Shown piece after piece: positions 9,534 through 18,567 of a stretch of 64,000 nucleotides of DNA. Source of the DNA: Ensifer adhaerens (lineage in GTDB: Bacteria; Pseudomonadota; Alphaproteobacteria; Rhizobiales; Rhizobiaceae); assembly GCF_002007205.1 (NCBI RefSeq), contig NZ_LAZS01000004.1, forward strand, positions 124,001 to 188,000, read 5' to 3'. Position numbers and translations under genes: made by a program. How positions within the stretch are numbered: the first letter of the stretch is position 1; each line of letters opens with the position of its first letter. The notes beneath the pieces are model-generated. The model was not told where the DNA came from. It saw only the letters and a program-made list of their open reading frames with translations, and did not search any database.

Positions 9534-9997
9534 TGCGCGTTTTGTTGATGGATGGCGAAACCATCGGCCGCTGGGTCGAGATGCGCCTGGCGCTCTGGCC
9601 GGAGACGCCGGAAGCGGAGCATCGCGCCGAAGTCGAATCCAGTCTTGCGGAGGGCGACCGCTACGCCTCGTTCCTTTGCGAGGACGAAGCCGGCGTCGCT
9701 GCCGGTTTCGCGGAAGCGTCGATCCGCCACGATTACGTCAACGGCTGCGAGACCTCGCCCGTTGGCTTCCTCGAAGGTATTTACGTCTTGCCCGCCTACC
9801 GCCGCCGCGGCGTGGCGCGCGCCCTGATCACCGCGGTCGAACGCTGGGCCACAAGCCAGGGCTGTCAGGAGCTTGCCTCCGACACGGCGACCGACAATCT
9901 CAGGAGCCAGAGCCTGCACATGGCGCTCGGCTTCGAGGAGACGGAGCGCGTCGTCTATTTCCGCAAGGAACTGGCGCCCGCCGTGGCCGACAACTGA
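9533..9997 (+). CDS. GNAT acetyltransferase resembling aminoglycoside AAC(6')
   Basis: A 154-residue GNAT protein. The central stretch EASIRHDYVNG, ETSPVGFLEGIYVLP and YRRRGVARAL (acetyl-CoA loop), and the C-terminal LGFEETERVVYFRK, closely follow the chromosomal AAC(6')-I enzymes of Acinetobacter (for example AAC(6')-Ig) as I remember them. These acetylate the 6'-amine of aminoglycosides. Whether this protein confers resistance or has another amine as substrate is unknown. The ATG overlaps the alpha-glucosidase stop by one base, an odd metabolic partner for a resistance enzyme. Confidence 0.8.
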   Translation: MRVLLMDGETIGRWVEMRLALWPETPEAEHRAEVESSLAEGDRYASFLCEDEAGVAAGFAEASIRHDYVNGCETSPVGFLEGIYVLPAYRRRGVARALITAVERWATSQGCQELASDTATDNLRSQSLHMALGFEETERVVYFRKELAPAVADN

Positions 9998-10010
9998 GCG
10001 CCGCCGCCAA

Positions 10011-11708
10011 TCACCCGATCAGCATGAATTTGTCGACATCGACCAGCCCGCGATCCGAAATCTTCAGATGCGGGATGACCGGCAGCGGCAGGAAGGCGAG
10101 CTGCAGGAAGGGTTCCTCCAGCGTTGCGCCGAGCGCGAAGGCGGCGTGGCGCAGGTGGTGCAGCGTGTCGCGCACGCTCTCATAGGGCTCCAGGCTCATC
10201 AGGCCTGCGACCGGAAGCGCGATCTCGCCGGTCACCTGGCCGTCTTCGACGACGACGAAGCCGCCCTTGATTTCGCCGAGCCGGTTGGCGGCGATCGCCA
10301 TGTCCTCGTCGTTGACGCCGACGACGCAGATGTTGTGGCTGTCATGGCCGACGGTCGAGGCGATCGCGCCCTTCTTCAGCCCAAACCCCTGCACGAAGCC
10401 ATTGGCATGGTTGCCGTTGACGCCGTGGCGCTCGATGACGGCGACCTTGATGATGTCGCGGCCGAGATCGACGCCGGTCTGGTTGCCGACGGCGGGCAGC
10501 CGGTAGCGGCGGTGCTCGGTGATGATCTTGCCGGGCAGAACGCCGATGACCGAGGTGTCGCCGTCTGCGACCGAAATGCCGAAGGCGCTGGCATGGACTT
10601 GGCCGGCCTTGACGCTGTCGAGCCCAACGGGCGCGACCGGATTGCGGGTGGCAAAGAGCGCGTCCGTGACGCGTCGGCCACCGGAGAACACCGTTTCGGC
10701 CTTGCAGTTTTCCAGGCTGTCGATGATGACGAGATCGGCGCGCCAGCCGGGCGCGACCAGGCCGCGGTCGCGCAGCCCGAAGGCGCGGGCGGCCGAGATC
10801 GAGGCGGCGCGATAGATCGCCAGCGGCTCGACGCCGGCGGATATCGCCGTGCGGATCATATGGTCGAGGTGACCCTGTTCGGCGATGTCGAGCGGATTGC
10901 GATCATCGGTGCAGAGCGCCAGATGCGGCGACAGCCGTTCGGTGATGATGGGCATCAGCGCATGCAGGTCCTTGGAGACCGAGCCCTCACGCACCAGGAT
11001 GTGCATGCCCTTGCGGATCTTCTCCATGGCTTCTTCGGCTGAGGTGCATTCATGGTCGGTGCGGATGCCGGCTGAGAGATAGCCGTTCAGGTCCTTGCCC
11101 GACAGCAGCGGCGCGTGGCCGTCGATGTGGGCACCCTGGAAGGCCTCGAGCTTGGCGAGGCAGATCGGGTCCTTGTGGACGACGCCGGGGAAATTCATGA
11201 ACTCGGCAAGGCCGATCACCTTCGGATGATGGCGGAAGGGCAGGAGACGTTCGATCGGCAAGTCGGCGCCCGACGTTTCCAGATGCGTCGCCGGCACGCA
11301 GGAGGAGAGCTGGACGCGGATGTCCATGATCGTCTCGAGCGCGGAATCGAGGAAATACTCGATGCCCTCTGTGCCGAGCACGTTGGCGATCTCGTGCGGG
11401 TCGCAGACGACGGTGGTGATGCCGAGCGGCAGGACGCAGCGGTCGAACTCGTGCGGGGTGACGAGCGAGGATTCGATGTGCAGATGCGTGTCGATGAAGC
11501 CGGGGACGACGATGCGGCCGGAAATGTCGATTTCCTCGCGCCCCTTATAGTTGCCGAAGGTGCCGACGATGCGGTCGCCCGAGATCGCGATGTCGGAGGC
11601 GACGAGTTCGCCGGTGACGAGGTCGAAGAACCGTCCGCCCTTCAAGACGATGTCGGCCGGCTCGCGTCCGACGCCCTGATCGATATAGCGTTCCAGCGCT
11701 TCGGACAT
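10011..11708 (-). CDS. ade: Adenine deaminase
   Basis: A 565-residue member of the amidohydrolase superfamily that converts adenine to hypoxanthine and ammonia in purine salvage. The metal-binding DTHLHIESS, the [10 protein letters not shown] segment, HIDGHAP, DHECT and LCTDDRNP are all present in the order of the Ade family, and the C-terminal domain ([31 protein letters not shown]) is characteristic of microbial adenine deaminase rather than adenosine deaminase. ATG at 11708 has GGAG seven bases upstream. The downstream neighbour (alpha-glucosidase/AAC) is convergent. The aminotransferase behind it is on the same strand but 133 bases away. Confidence 0.93.
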   Translation of the reverse strand: MSEALERYIDQGVGREPADIVLKGGRFFDLVTGELVASDIAISGDRIVGTFGNYKGREEIDISGRIVVPGFIDTHLHIESSLVTPHEFDRCVLPLGITTVVCDPHEIANVLGTEGIEYFLDSALETIMDIRVQLSSCVPATHLETSGADLPIERLLPFRHHPKVIGLAEFMNFPGVVHKDPICLAKLEAFQGAHIDGHAPLLSGKDLNGYLSAGIRTDHECTSAEEAMEKIRKGMHILVREGSVSKDLHALMPIITERLSPHLALCTDDRNPLDIAEQGHLDHMIRTAISAGVEPLAIYRAASISAARAFGLRDRGLVAPGWRADLVIIDSLENCKAETVFSGGRRVTDALFATRNPVAPVGLDSVKAGQVHASAFGISVADGDTSVIGVLPGKIITEHRRYRLPAVGNQTGVDLGRDIIKVAVIERHGVNGNHANGFVQGFGLKKGAIASTVGHDSHNICVVGVNDEDMAIAANRLGEIKGGFVVVEDGQVTGEIALPVAGLMSLEPYESVRDTLHHLRHAAFALGATLEEPFLQLAFLPLPVIPHLKISDRGLVDVDKFMLIG

Positions 11709-11788
11709 GAGGCAACTCCATTTCTTATACGCGCCCCGAATGCTCTCTCGGCGGGACGACGCTTGGTTTCATTGTTGCAGATAAGAGT

Positions 11789-11818
11789 AACCCTCTCCCC
11801 GTTGCCGGGGAAAGGGTT
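11789..11818 (+). repeat. REP-like hairpin AACCCTCTCCCC / GGGGAAAGGGTT
   Basis: Inverted arms AACCCTCTCCCC and GGGGAAAGGGTT with a six-base centre, lying between adenine deaminase and the aminotransferase. The core matches the REP-like elements flanking the DUF559 gene at 28 kb. It may also act as a terminator for the aminotransferase transcript, since it lies just beyond that gene's stop codon. Confidence 0.55.
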
Positions 11819-11841
11819 CTGATGGCCAGGATGAGGCTGGC

Positions 11842-13167
11842 TTAGATATTGCTGTTGAGAACGGCGCGAAGCTTGCCGAAGAGCTCGTCGATCTCGGCCT
11901 TGCTGATGATCAGCGGCGGCGACAGCGCGATGATGTCGCCGGTGGTGCGGATCAACAGGCCGCTCTCATAGGCCTTGAGGAAGGCGGAGAAGGCGCGCTT
12001 CGTCGGCTCGCCTGCGATCGGCTGCAGTTCAATCGCGCCGATCAGGCCGAGATTGCGAATGTCGATGACGTGCGGGCAGTCCCTCAGCGAGTGCAGGCCC
12101 TCTTCCCAATAGGGGGCGAGCTCGGCGGCGCGGGTCAAGAGGCTCTCTTCCTTGTAGGTGTCGAGCGTGCCGAGTGCTGCGGCGGATGCGATCGGGTTGC
12201 CGGAATAGGTGTAGCCGTGGAAGAACTCGATCATGTGCTCCGGGCCGTTCATGAAGGCATCATGGATCTCTGAGGTGACGAAGACGGCGCCCATCGGAAT
12301 GACGCCGTTGGTGAGCCCCTTGGCCGTGGTGATGATGTCGGGCTTCACGTCGAAATACTGGGCGGCAAATGGCGTGCCGAGGCGGCCGAAACCGGTGATG
12401 ACTTCATCGAAGATCAACAGGATGCCGTGCTTGGTGCAGATCTCGCGCAGCTTCTGCAGGTAGCCCTTCGGCGGGATCAGCACGCCGGTGGAGCCGGCCA
12501 CGGGCTCGACGATCACGGCCGCGATGGTCGAGGCGTCGTGCAGCGTGACGATGCGCTCGAGTTCGGTGGCGATATCGCCGCCATGCTCCGGCTCGCCGCG
12601 GGTGAAGCCGTTCTGGGCCGGCAAGTGGGTGTGCGGCATATGGTCGACGCCGGTGAGCAACGTGCCGAACATCTTGCGGTTGGAGACAATGCCGCCGACC
12701 GAAATGCCGCCAAAATTGACGCCGTGATAGCCGCGCTCGCGACCAATCAGGCGGAACCGGGAGCCGTCGCCCTTGGCGCGGTGATAGGCGAGCGCAACTT
12801 TAAGCGCCGTATCTACCGATTCCGAGCCAGAGTTGGTGTAGAGAACGTGGTTCATGCCCTCGGGCGCGATGTCGACCAGGCGGTTCGCCAGTTCGAAGGC
12901 CTTGGGATGGCCGAGCTGGAAGGCCGGCGCATAGTCGAGCTCGCCCGCCTGCTCGCGGATCGCCTCGGTGATCTTCGGGCGGCAATGACCGGCGTTGACG
13001 CACCACAGACCCGCCGTGCCGTCCAGCACCGTGCGACCGTCATGGGTCGTGTAGTGCATGTCCTTGGCGCCGACGAAGAGGCGTGGCTCCTTCTTGAACT
13101 GCCGGTTCGCGGTGAACGGCATCCAGAAGGCGCGCAGGTCGTTCGGCGTGTTGAGGCGGTTCGACAT
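11842..13167 (-). CDS. Class III aminotransferase, likely beta-alanine--pyruvate transaminase
   Basis: A 441-residue PLP-dependent omega-aminotransferase. LYTNSGSESVDTALK binds the cofactor phosphate, RERGYHGVNFGG follows, IFDEVITGFGR holds the PLP-interacting Asp, and TTAKGLTNG contains the Schiff-base Lys. The N-terminal FWMPFTANRQFK and overall wording fit beta-alanine/omega-amino acid:pyruvate transaminases, giving malonate semialdehyde from beta-alanine; exact substrate is inference. GAGGAG about seven bases before ATG 13167 makes the start secure. The 237-base upstream gap to the GH9 frame contains an AT-rich stretch around 13215-13245, a plausible promoter region. Confidence 0.85.
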   Translation of the reverse strand: MSNRLNTPNDLRAFWMPFTANRQFKKEPRLFVGAKDMHYTTHDGRTVLDGTAGLWCVNAGHCRPKITEAIREQAGELDYAPAFQLGHPKAFELANRLVDIAPEGMNHVLYTNSGSESVDTALKVALAYHRAKGDGSRFRLIGRERGYHGVNFGGISVGGIVSNRKMFGTLLTGVDHMPHTHLPAQNGFTRGEPEHGGDIATELERIVTLHDASTIAAVIVEPVAGSTGVLIPPKGYLQKLREICTKHGILLIFDEVITGFGRLGTPFAAQYFDVKPDIITTAKGLTNGVIPMGAVFVTSEIHDAFMNGPEHMIEFFHGYTYSGNPIASAAALGTLDTYKEESLLTRAAELAPYWEEGLHSLRDCPHVIDIRNLGLIGAIELQPIAGEPTKRAFSAFLKAYESGLLIRTTGDIIALSPPLIISKAEIDELFGKLRAVLNSNI

Positions 13168-13431
13168 TCCAGTTCTCCTCGGTCTCTTGTGTCACGTGGG
13201 CGTTGTTGCCGCCCATATTTTTACCCTTTGGTCAAACTATCAGGGCACCGGTGCGCGTCAAGCCTCGCGCCGGTCAACCAGGCAGGTCGCGAGGGGTCTT
13301 GGCGACAGCGAAATTTCGCCGCGCCGCCGGATCTTTTCTCAAGCTTAACTTGTTTGCGGCAACGCTCTGCTGCCATGGCTTGTCGGCTCCGTGGCGCCTT
13401 TTGAATGACCGGCGAGTTCGGAGTTGGAAAC

Positions 13432-15684
13432 GTGTCGAGGTTCGGGATAGCACACGCGGCGATTGCCGTGCTCTTCGTGCCGGGCCTGGCAAAGGGCGCC
13501 GAGCTGATCGCTGACGGCCAGTTTGACAAGAAACAGGATACGTTCTGGGCGAGCGACGGGATGACGCTTGTGCGGGAGAGCCGCCAGCTTTGCGTCGAGG
13601 TTGAGCGAGGCGGGGAAGCCTGGGACCAACTCATAGGCACCAACGGACTGAGGCTCGAGCCCGGTCGCATCTATCGTCTGTCGATGAAGGTGGTCGCTGA
13701 GCCGGCGCGCAGCGTCCAGGCAAGGGTGCAGCGGGCCGCCGATCCCTGGACCACGGTGGACGAGTTTACGATCAAAGGCACGCCGGAGGGCAGCCTGTTT
13801 TCGGCGGAATTCGCGGGGCAGGAACCGGATGAGGCGCAGCTCGTGTTTCCACTCGGCGGCGGTGAGAGCGGACGCCTTTGCCTCGACGACGTATCGCTGG
13901 TGGCGACCGGGGCTTCGTCGCCGGCGGCGCGGCGGGCGGCCGAAGGGCCGGCCATTCGCGTCAACCAGCTCGGCTACCTGACGGATGGCCCGAAGCGCGC
14001 GACGTTCGTCGCCGACGCGAAACGACCGATCGACTTTCAACTGTTGGATTCCGCGGACAAGATCGTCGGCAAGGGCAAGACGCAGCCCCACGGTTACGAT
14101 CCGACGGCCGGGGTCGAGACGCAGGTTGCGGACTTCTCGGCGTTCAAGACGCCGGGCGACGGCTATCGACTGGTGTCGGGCGACTGGGCGAGCGACCGCT
14201 TTTCGATCGGTGACGATCTCTATGCGCGGCTGCGGGTCGATGCGCTGTCCTGGTTCTATCCGCAGAGAAGCGGGATCGAGATAAAGGCGGCAATCGCCGG
14301 CAAGGCCTATGCCCGGCCGGCCGGCCATGTCGGCGTCGCGCCGAACCAGGGCGACAAGGCAGTTCCCTGCCTCGGTGGCGCGCTGGCCGATGCGCTCTAT
14401 GGCGGGTGGTCCTGTTCCTATCAACTTGATGTGACGGGTGGCTGGTACGATGCCGGCGACCACGGAAAATATGCGGTCACCGGAGCGCTGGCGGCCGCCC
14501 AGCTGCTTGCCGCCTATGAACGCGGCCTGACCTTCGCCCCCAAGTCGGCGGTGACGCGAGACGGACTGTCGCATATTCCCGAAAACGGCAATGGACTCCC
14601 GGACATTCTGGACGAGGCGCGCTGGGAGCTGGAGTTCCTGCTGCGGATGATGGTCCCCGACGGAGAGCCGCTCGCCGGCATGGTGCACCACAAGATCCAC
14701 GATACGGCCTGGACCGCGCCGCCGATGCTGCCGGGAGACGACCCGCAGCCGCGTGCGCTTTACCGTCCTTCGACCGCGGCGACGCTCGATGTCGCGGCGG
14801 TCGCAGCCCAGGGCGCGCGGCTTTTTGCCGAGCACAATCCGACATTTTCCGCACGGCTGCTTTCGGCGGCGCGCAAGGCGTGGGTGGCGGCGAATGCCAA
14901 TCCGGCGCTCCTTGCCCCCAAGTCCGATGGGTTCGGCGGCGGCGGCGACTACGACGACGACAGCATTTCCGACGAGCTCTTATGGGCGGCGAGCGAGCTC
15001 TACCTGACGACCGGCAACGACGAATATCTCAAGGCCCTGCGCGCCTCGCCGCTCTGGGAGGCGGATGTCCTCTCTCCCGGCGGCGCTTTTCACTGGCGCG
15101 ACGTTGCCGGTTTCGCGCGGTTGCAACTCGCCCTTTATGGCAAGGCTCTGCCAGTGGCGGACCGCGAAACGGTCCGCCAATCGGTGCTCTCGACCGCGCA
15201 ACACCTCTTGTCGCTGCAACAGGCTGAACCCTTTGGCATCGTCTACTCGCCCGCAAACAGGCGCTACGACTGGGGATCGAACCAGTTGATGCTGCAGAAT
15301 CTGGTGGTGCTGTCGGCCGCCTTCGATCTCTCGGGTGAGAGGGCCTTTCTCGACGGCGCGCGCGAGGGCATGGACTATATTCTCGGACGCAATGCGATGG
15401 GTCTTTCCTATGTCACCGGCTATGGCAGCCGCTCGCCGCAGAATCAGCACAGCCGCTGGTATGCCCGTCAGCGCGATGCAAGCCTGCCAACCCCGCCCGT
15501 CGGCTCGCTTGCCGGCGGTCCGAACTCGACCTTTGTCGACGACATCGCCAGGGAGCAGTTGCGCGGCTGCGCGCCGCAGACCTGCTATGTCGACGACATC
15601 GAAGCCTATGGGTCCAATGAAATCGCCATCAACTGGAATGCGCCGCTCGTTTACGTCGCGTCGTTCCTGGCCGATGCGCGCTAG
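13432..15684 (+). CDS. Secreted glycoside hydrolase family 9 (endoglucanase-like)
   Basis: A 750-residue exported GH9 enzyme. A signal peptide (SRFGIAHAAIAVLFVPGLAKGA) precedes a beta-sandwich carbohydrate-binding-like region to about residue 150, then the Ig-like CelD_N domain (IRVNQLGYLTDGPKRATFV) and the GH9 (alpha/alpha)6 barrel. Catalytic features are present: GGWYDAGDHGKY with Asp340 and Asp343, NQHSRW, and NEIAINWNAPL with Glu730 as the acid. GH9 enzymes cleave beta-1,4-glucans. An ATG frame begins at 13405, but the GTG at 13432 has GGAG eight bases upstream and gives a cleaner signal peptide. The oxidoreductase gene follows after 12 bases. Confidence 0.88.
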   Translation: MSRFGIAHAAIAVLFVPGLAKGAELIADGQFDKKQDTFWASDGMTLVRESRQLCVEVERGGEAWDQLIGTNGLRLEPGRIYRLSMKVVAEPARSVQARVQRAADPWTTVDEFTIKGTPEGSLFSAEFAGQEPDEAQLVFPLGGGESGRLCLDDVSLVATGASSPAARRAAEGPAIRVNQLGYLTDGPKRATFVADAKRPIDFQLLDSADKIVGKGKTQPHGYDPTAGVETQVADFSAFKTPGDGYRLVSGDWASDRFSIGDDLYARLRVDALSWFYPQRSGIEIKAAIAGKAYARPAGHVGVAPNQGDKAVPCLGGALADALYGGWSCSYQLDVTGGWYDAGDHGKYAVTGALAAAQLLAAYERGLTFAPKSAVTRDGLSHIPENGNGLPDILDEARWELEFLLRMMVPDGEPLAGMVHHKIHDTAWTAPPMLPGDDPQPRALYRPSTAATLDVAAVAAQGARLFAEHNPTFSARLLSAARKAWVAANANPALLAPKSDGFGGGGDYDDDSISDELLWAASELYLTTGNDEYLKALRASPLWEADVLSPGGAFHWRDVAGFARLQLALYGKALPVADRETVRQSVLSTAQHLLSLQQAEPFGIVYSPANRRYDWGSNQLMLQNLVVLSAAFDLSGERAFLDGAREGMDYILGRNAMGLSYVTGYGSRSPQNQHSRWYARQRDASLPTPPVGSLAGGPNSTFVDDIAREQLRGCAPQTCYVDDIEAYGSNEIAINWNAPLVYVASFLADAR

Positions 15685-15696
15685 GAGACGGGAAGC

Positions 15697-16833
15697 GTGA
15701 CCGGGATTGCCTTTGTCGGAACCGGCTTTGTCGCCGATTACTACATGACGACGCTTGCCAACCATCCGGAGCTGCGGCTTGTCGGCGTCTGGGACCGCGA
15801 TGCGGAGCGCCTCGATGCCTTCGCGCGCTACTGGACGGTTTCGGCCTATGCGTCGCTGGACGCCGTGCTTGCCGATCCCGCAGTGTCGATCGTCGTCAAT
15901 CTGACCACACCGGAGAGTCACTATACCGTAAATTGCGTGGCACTTTCGGCTGGAAAGCACGTCTATTGCGAAAAGCCCCTGGCGATGACGGTGGATCAGG
16001 CGGGCGAACTCGTCGAGCTGGCAAAGGTCAGGGGGCTGGTGCTTGCGGGCGCGCCGGCCAATGGCCTTAGCGACGCGCAGGCGCTTTGTGCTCGTCTGCT
16101 CGCGGACGGCGTCATCGGCACGCCGCGGCTCGTCTATGCCGAGATGGAAGACGGCCCGGTGTTCAGGGCCAACTGGCGCGCCTGGCGCAGCCGCTCTGGC
16201 GCTCGCTGGCCGGGCGTGCATGAGTTCGAGGTCGGCTGCACGCTCGAACATGCGGGTTACGCAGCAAGCTGGCTTGTCTCGCTCTTCGGCCCGGTCGCCG
16301 AAGTCAGTGCCGTCTCGGCGCTGACCTTTCCGGACAAGGGGCCGGGAACCGAGACGCTGGCGCTCGGGCCCGATTTTTCCGTGGGCTGCCTGACGTTCCG
16401 CTCCGGCGTGACGGCGCGGGTCACCTGTGGGCTTGCGGCGCCGCGCGATCGCTCGCTGACCATCATCGGCGACAAGGGCATGATCTCCGTTCGCGATCTC
16501 TGGGACAATCGTTCGCCGATCCACGTGGAATCGTTCGGGGCGAAACGGCCGCTCCTCCACCGCGGGCTCGACTGGCTGGAATGGAAACTCGGCCGCAAGC
16601 TACCGGTGCGGCTCTATCCCGGAACGAAGATGCGCTATCCGACGGCGCCATCGGCAACGGCGCTTCCGGCTTTTCCGTCGCAGATCGATTTCGTGCGCGG
16701 CATTGCGGTCCAGGCGCAGGCGATCAAACGCGGCGAGACACCGTTTTTCTCCGGAGCGACGGCACGACATCTGACGGAGATCGTGCTGGCGCTCAACAGC
16801 GGCTGGCGGGACTACCGTCCGCTCGATCTCTGA
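15697..16833 (+). CDS. Gfo/Idh/MocA family oxidoreductase
   Basis: A 378-residue NAD(P)-dependent sugar dehydrogenase-type protein. The Rossmann motif is GIAFVGTGFVADYY at the N-terminus, EKPLAMT is the family's conserved Lys-Pro motif, and a C-terminal alpha/beta domain follows. The start is GTG. It begins 12 bases after the GH9 gene, so the two are probably one transcript and the oxidoreductase may act on a sugar released by the hydrolase. The usual second active-site motif (GGxxxDxGxH) is not evident; instead WPGVHEFEVGCTLEHAGY fills the place, so it could be a divergent member. Confidence 0.82.
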   Translation: MTGIAFVGTGFVADYYMTTLANHPELRLVGVWDRDAERLDAFARYWTVSAYASLDAVLADPAVSIVVNLTTPESHYTVNCVALSAGKHVYCEKPLAMTVDQAGELVELAKVRGLVLAGAPANGLSDAQALCARLLADGVIGTPRLVYAEMEDGPVFRANWRAWRSRSGARWPGVHEFEVGCTLEHAGYAASWLVSLFGPVAEVSAVSALTFPDKGPGTETLALGPDFSVGCLTFRSGVTARVTCGLAAPRDRSLTIIGDKGMISVRDLWDNRSPIHVESFGAKRPLLHRGLDWLEWKLGRKLPVRLYPGTKMRYPTAPSATALPAFPSQIDFVRGIAVQAQAIKRGETPFFSGATARHLTEIVLALNSGWRDYRPLDL

Positions 16834-16886
16834 AACAAACGCGGGAGCACGCCGGGGGGCGCTCGCCGTCTCGTTTCGGGCAAGCG

Positions 16887-17924
16887 TTACGCCGCCGCCG
16901 GCGCCTTTGCGCGGATCGTCTCGATGATCTCCAGGGCCTGGACGCTCGCCGACAGCGGCATCAACGGATGGTCGCGGCGGCCGTCAAGAATGGCCGCACT
17001 CGCCGCCTCGATCTCGAATTGCAGGCCGCTGCCGGGAAAGCCATGGTCGTGACGGGCAAGGCCGGGCAGGGGGACATGCCGGGCCAGCCGGTAAGCCGTC
17101 TTTCCATTCGATGCGAGCAGATTGCGCGCCGGCCCGCCGGTGGAAACGAACAGCCGGCTCGCCTTCAGGAACGGTGCGTCGATGGCAAGCGTGCCGCGCT
17201 CGCCCTCGATGATGAAGCGATTGTGCCCATCTCGGTCGAAGCCGCAGCCGAGCTGAGCGTCAAAGCCGTCATAGGCCAGCCTGATCTTGGCCGAACTGTC
17301 GACACCGGTCGGCGCGCTTTTCCACGCGCCGTCGACGGACCGCGGCTGCCCGAAGAGATTGAGGCAAAGCGCGATCGGATAGATGCCGAGGTCCAGCAGC
17401 GATCCGCCGCCAAGCGCGGGATCGAAGAAACGGCTGCCGGCGTCGAACGGCTTTTCATAGGCGAGTTCGGCTCGGACATGGCGGATCGCGCCGAGCGTGC
17501 CGGCAATCAGCAGCGCGCGAACCCCTGATATCGCCGGGAGGAAACAGGTCCACAGCGCTTCCATGGCAAAGGCGCCACTAGCGGCAGCGGCATTCGCCAG
17601 TGCGCGCGCATCGGCCGATGTCGTCGTCAGCGGCTTCTCGACCAGCACTGCCTTGCCGGCGGATAGGACGCGTTCGGCGTGTTCCCGGTGCAGCGCATTG
17701 GGCGAAGCGATGTAGATCGCGTCGATATCGCCGGCGTCGGCCAGTGCCTGGATGCCTTGATAGCTGCGGATCCCGCCGAAGCGCGCTGCGAAGGTGCCGG
17801 CGGTATCGGCGCTGCGAGACGAAACGGCGACAAGCTCCGCATTGGTCGCGAAGCGAAGGTCGGCGGCAAAACTGTCTGCAATCGTGCCGGTTCCGGCAAT
17901 GCCCCAGCGGACCTTGTCACGCAT
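16887..17924 (-). CDS. Gfo/Idh/MocA family oxidoreductase (dihydrodiol dehydrogenase-like)
   Basis: A 345-residue NAD(P)-dependent oxidoreductase. Seen: RWGIAGTGTIADSF (dinucleotide binding), EKPLTTT (catalytic Lys), MEALWTCFLPA, and GGGSLLDLGIYPI, the wording found in trans-1,2-dihydrobenzene-1,2-diol dehydrogenase-like and glucose-fructose oxidoreductase relatives. The frame extends to 18038, but the family begins close to the Rossmann motif, so ATG 17924 is taken. It is convergent with the other Gfo/Idh/MocA gene, which it resembles only in fold motifs. Substrate unknown. Confidence 0.82.
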   Translation of the reverse strand: MRDKVRWGIAGTGTIADSFAADLRFATNAELVAVSSRSADTAGTFAARFGGIRSYQGIQALADAGDIDAIYIASPNALHREHAERVLSAGKAVLVEKPLTTTSADARALANAAAASGAFAMEALWTCFLPAISGVRALLIAGTLGAIRHVRAELAYEKPFDAGSRFFDPALGGGSLLDLGIYPIALCLNLFGQPRSVDGAWKSAPTGVDSSAKIRLAYDGFDAQLGCGFDRDGHNRFIIEGERGTLAIDAPFLKASRLFVSTGGPARNLLASNGKTAYRLARHVPLPGLARHDHGFPGSGLQFEIEAASAAILDGRRDHPLMPLSASVQALEIIETIRAKAPAAA

Positions 17925-18036
17925 ATCCCGATGTCCGCTTTCCGGCTGATCCTGTCGCGGCGCATGGTGCCCCGGAAGTCTCAAGGCCCGGTAAATGCCG
18001 GCACCTTTCGCGTGCAAACTGGGAAGACTATCCGCC

Positions 18037-18072
18037 AAAGAATAAGCCCCGCGCGATTTCTCGTGTGGGGCT
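18037..18072 (-). terminator. Terminator downstream of nolR
   Basis: AGCCCC at 18045-18050 pairs with GGGGCT at 18067-18072. Read on the minus strand, the right arm is followed by TTATTCTTT. It sits 30 bases beyond the nolR stop codon. Confidence 0.55.
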
Positions 18073-18103
18073 GTTCGAACGGGTCCGCAAAACGGACCGA
18101 ATA

Positions 18104-18460
18104 TCAGGCCGATTTGCGGACCGGAGTCTTTTCTGCGGTGGCGTTCTGATCGTCACCGTAGATCTGGTTGAGCGTGCCTAGAATCCGCATGACCGCGTCG
18201 GATGAGCTCGAATAGTAAATCGTCTGCGCGTCGCGACGGGTGCTGACGAGATTCTGGGCACGGAGCTTGGAAAGATGCTGGGAGAGAGCCGACTGGCTCA
18301 GCCCAACCTTGTTGGCCAATGCGCCGACTGCCATCTCTTCCTTGACAAGGGAATCGAGGATGAGGAGGCGCTTAGGATTTGCCATGGCCGAGAGGAAACC
18401 GGCTGCTACCTCGGCTTCATCGTGTTTTTCAGGCGAAAGTGGCTGCATTGCGTGCTCCAT
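18104..18460 (-). CDS. nolR: ArsR-family regulator NolR
   Basis: A 118-residue winged-helix regulator. The stretch FLSAMANPKRLLILDSLVKEE, the recognition helix region GALANKVGLSQSALSQHLSKLR and STRRDAQTIYYSSSSDAV match Sinorhizobium NolR as I remember it almost residue for residue. NolR represses nodulation genes and acts as a broader regulator of growth and symbiosis. No metal-binding Cys cluster of the ArsR type is seen. The ATG at 18448 (fifth codon) has GGAG six bases upstream and could be the true start; the ATG at 18460 has no clear ribosome-binding site. A candidate NolR box lies upstream at 18505-18520. Confidence 0.93.
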   Translation of the reverse strand: MEHAMQPLSPEKHDEAEVAAGFLSAMANPKRLLILDSLVKEEMAVGALANKVGLSQSALSQHLSKLRAQNLVSTRRDAQTIYYSSSSDAVMRILGTLNQIYGDDQNATAEKTPVRKSA

Positions 18461-18504
18461 GCGAAAATTACATCACACGTAGTTATGGTTGACGAAGCAA
18501 GATA

Positions 18505-18520
18505 ATTAGTCGTGATGCAT
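18505..18520 (+). promoter_or_regulatory. Candidate NolR binding site (autoregulation)
   Basis: ATTAG, nine bases, then AT: this fits the published NolR consensus (A/T)TTAG-N9-A(T/A). It lies 45 bases before the nolR start, where a repressor could act on its own promoter. Confidence 0.5.
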
Positions 18521-18567
18521 AAAAGGGCAACCACCTACTGCAAGAAATGGGGGTAGCTCTCCAGCGA

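Noticed and set aside
9533-9997. Firm call as an aminoglycoside resistance gene
   Set aside because: Motif likeness is strong, but many GNAT proteins of this type act on other amines and the gene is part of a sugar-metabolism unit.
15697-18038. The two Gfo/Idh/MocA genes as a recent duplication
   Set aside because: They share only fold motifs, differ in the active-site region and lie on opposite strands.
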